The notes beneath the pieces were generated by a model, which searched no databases, was not told the DNA's origin, and saw nothing but the letters and a program-made list of their open reading frames with translations. A stretch of 64,000 bases of DNA from contig NZ_FUZA01000010.1 of NCBI RefSeq assembly GCF_900167945.1, forward strand, positions 62,001 to 126,000, read 5' to 3'. The position numbers were made by a program, and so were the translations under genes. Positions 63,859-64,000 of this stretch are shown here, one piece after another (within the stretch, counting starts at the first letter, position 1; each line of letters begins with the position of its first letter). Origin of the DNA: Dyadobacter psychrophilus. Lineage in GTDB: Bacteria > Bacteroidota > Bacteroidia > Cytophagales > Spirosomataceae.

Positions 63859-64000
63859 TCCTAATAACAAACAGCTTTGCTGCCATGAACATCATTCACA
63901 GCGGTTTGATAAGGAAACTAGCGCAGGAATATCATGTGCATTTATTATCCACAATGATCCGTTCCGCAGAAATTGGCCAGATTAATGGTCAGTTTGGGCT
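63798..64000 (+). CDS. Partial gene, probable glycan-related protein
   Basis: A frame opens at the ATG at 63798, inside the end of neuA, and is still open at the window edge. The 67 visible residues include KPVLILITNSFAAMNIIHSG and LAQEYHVHLLSTM, a beta-alpha-beta pattern like the N-terminal lobe of a GT-B glycosyltransferase. A later ATG (63885) would remove the first strand, so the earlier start is preferred despite a 61-bp overlap. Function is inferred only from position and fold pattern. Confidence 0.5.
   Translation, partial: MEARGIVSRSLQQGRKKPVLILITNSFAAMNIIHSGLIRKLAQEYHVHLLSTMIRSAEIGQINGQFG

Overview
The window looks like a chromosome segment of a Bacteroidota bacterium of the order Cytophagales, most likely Dyadobacter or a close relative in Spirosomataceae. 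The genus is an inference from overall gene content; no rRNA is present. Directly visible support: a type IX secretion C-terminal sorting domain, promoters of the Bacteroidota form (TTG, about 20 bp, TAnnTTTG), almost no Shine-Dalgarno sequences, a LytS kinase fused to a beta-propeller, and the ligase-associated DNA-damage cassette typical of this phylum. No prophage, insertion sequence, CRISPR array or rRNA was seen.

Layout. 1-1690: the N-terminus of a secreted DUF3500-like protein and a dGTPase. 1793-6753: a signalling operon (FIST sensor, PAS histidine kinase, single-domain response regulator, hybrid kinase). 6746-10512: a two-subunit molybdenum hydroxylase and a lipoprotein esterase. 10513-12240: a 494-bp mostly non-coding stretch and a DUF4143 AAA ATPase whose start lies directly behind a 63-bp near-perfect palindrome. 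12255-18824: the four ligase-associated repair genes (exonuclease, ATP-dependent ligase, Lhr-like helicase, PdeM), interrupted by a vapBC-type toxin-antitoxin pair in the opposite direction. 18994-22300: an iron-siderophore/cobalamin-type ABC importer whose ATPase has an unusual C-terminal extension. 22394-26335: a GT-C-like membrane protein and a tightly packed NTF2/GNAT/nitrilase trio.

26748-33480: a T9SS-exported protein, a PQQ-type dehydrogenase with a cytochrome c domain, two tandem COG3964-like amidohydrolases and a DKNYY protein. 33693-40187: a propeller-LytS kinase with its LytTR regulator, then a Tat-exported phosphocholine-type phospholipase C. 40191-49879: a second, very dense signalling island: TPR histidine kinase, REC protein, stand-alone CheB with a zinc ribbon, an 87-aa orphan, a double-REC protein and a 1511-aa CheB-CheR-PAS-kinase fusion. 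No flagellar, CheA, CheW or MCP gene is in the window, so a role outside swimming chemotaxis is likely.

49945-55598: DUF2490 outer-membrane protein, ChrA transporter, tRNA-Asn with its own promoter and terminator, rsmG, a family 2 glycosyltransferase and a tgt that lacks the zinc-binding cysteines of the classical enzyme. 55823-64000: OmpA-family protein, UDP-galactopyranose mutase, and the start of a surface polysaccharide locus (Wzc-like tyrosine kinase, then overlapping neuB, neuC and neuA homologues for a nonulosonic acid, then a gene cut by the window edge). Several starts were moved from the longest open frame to a downstream ATG; these are stated per gene.
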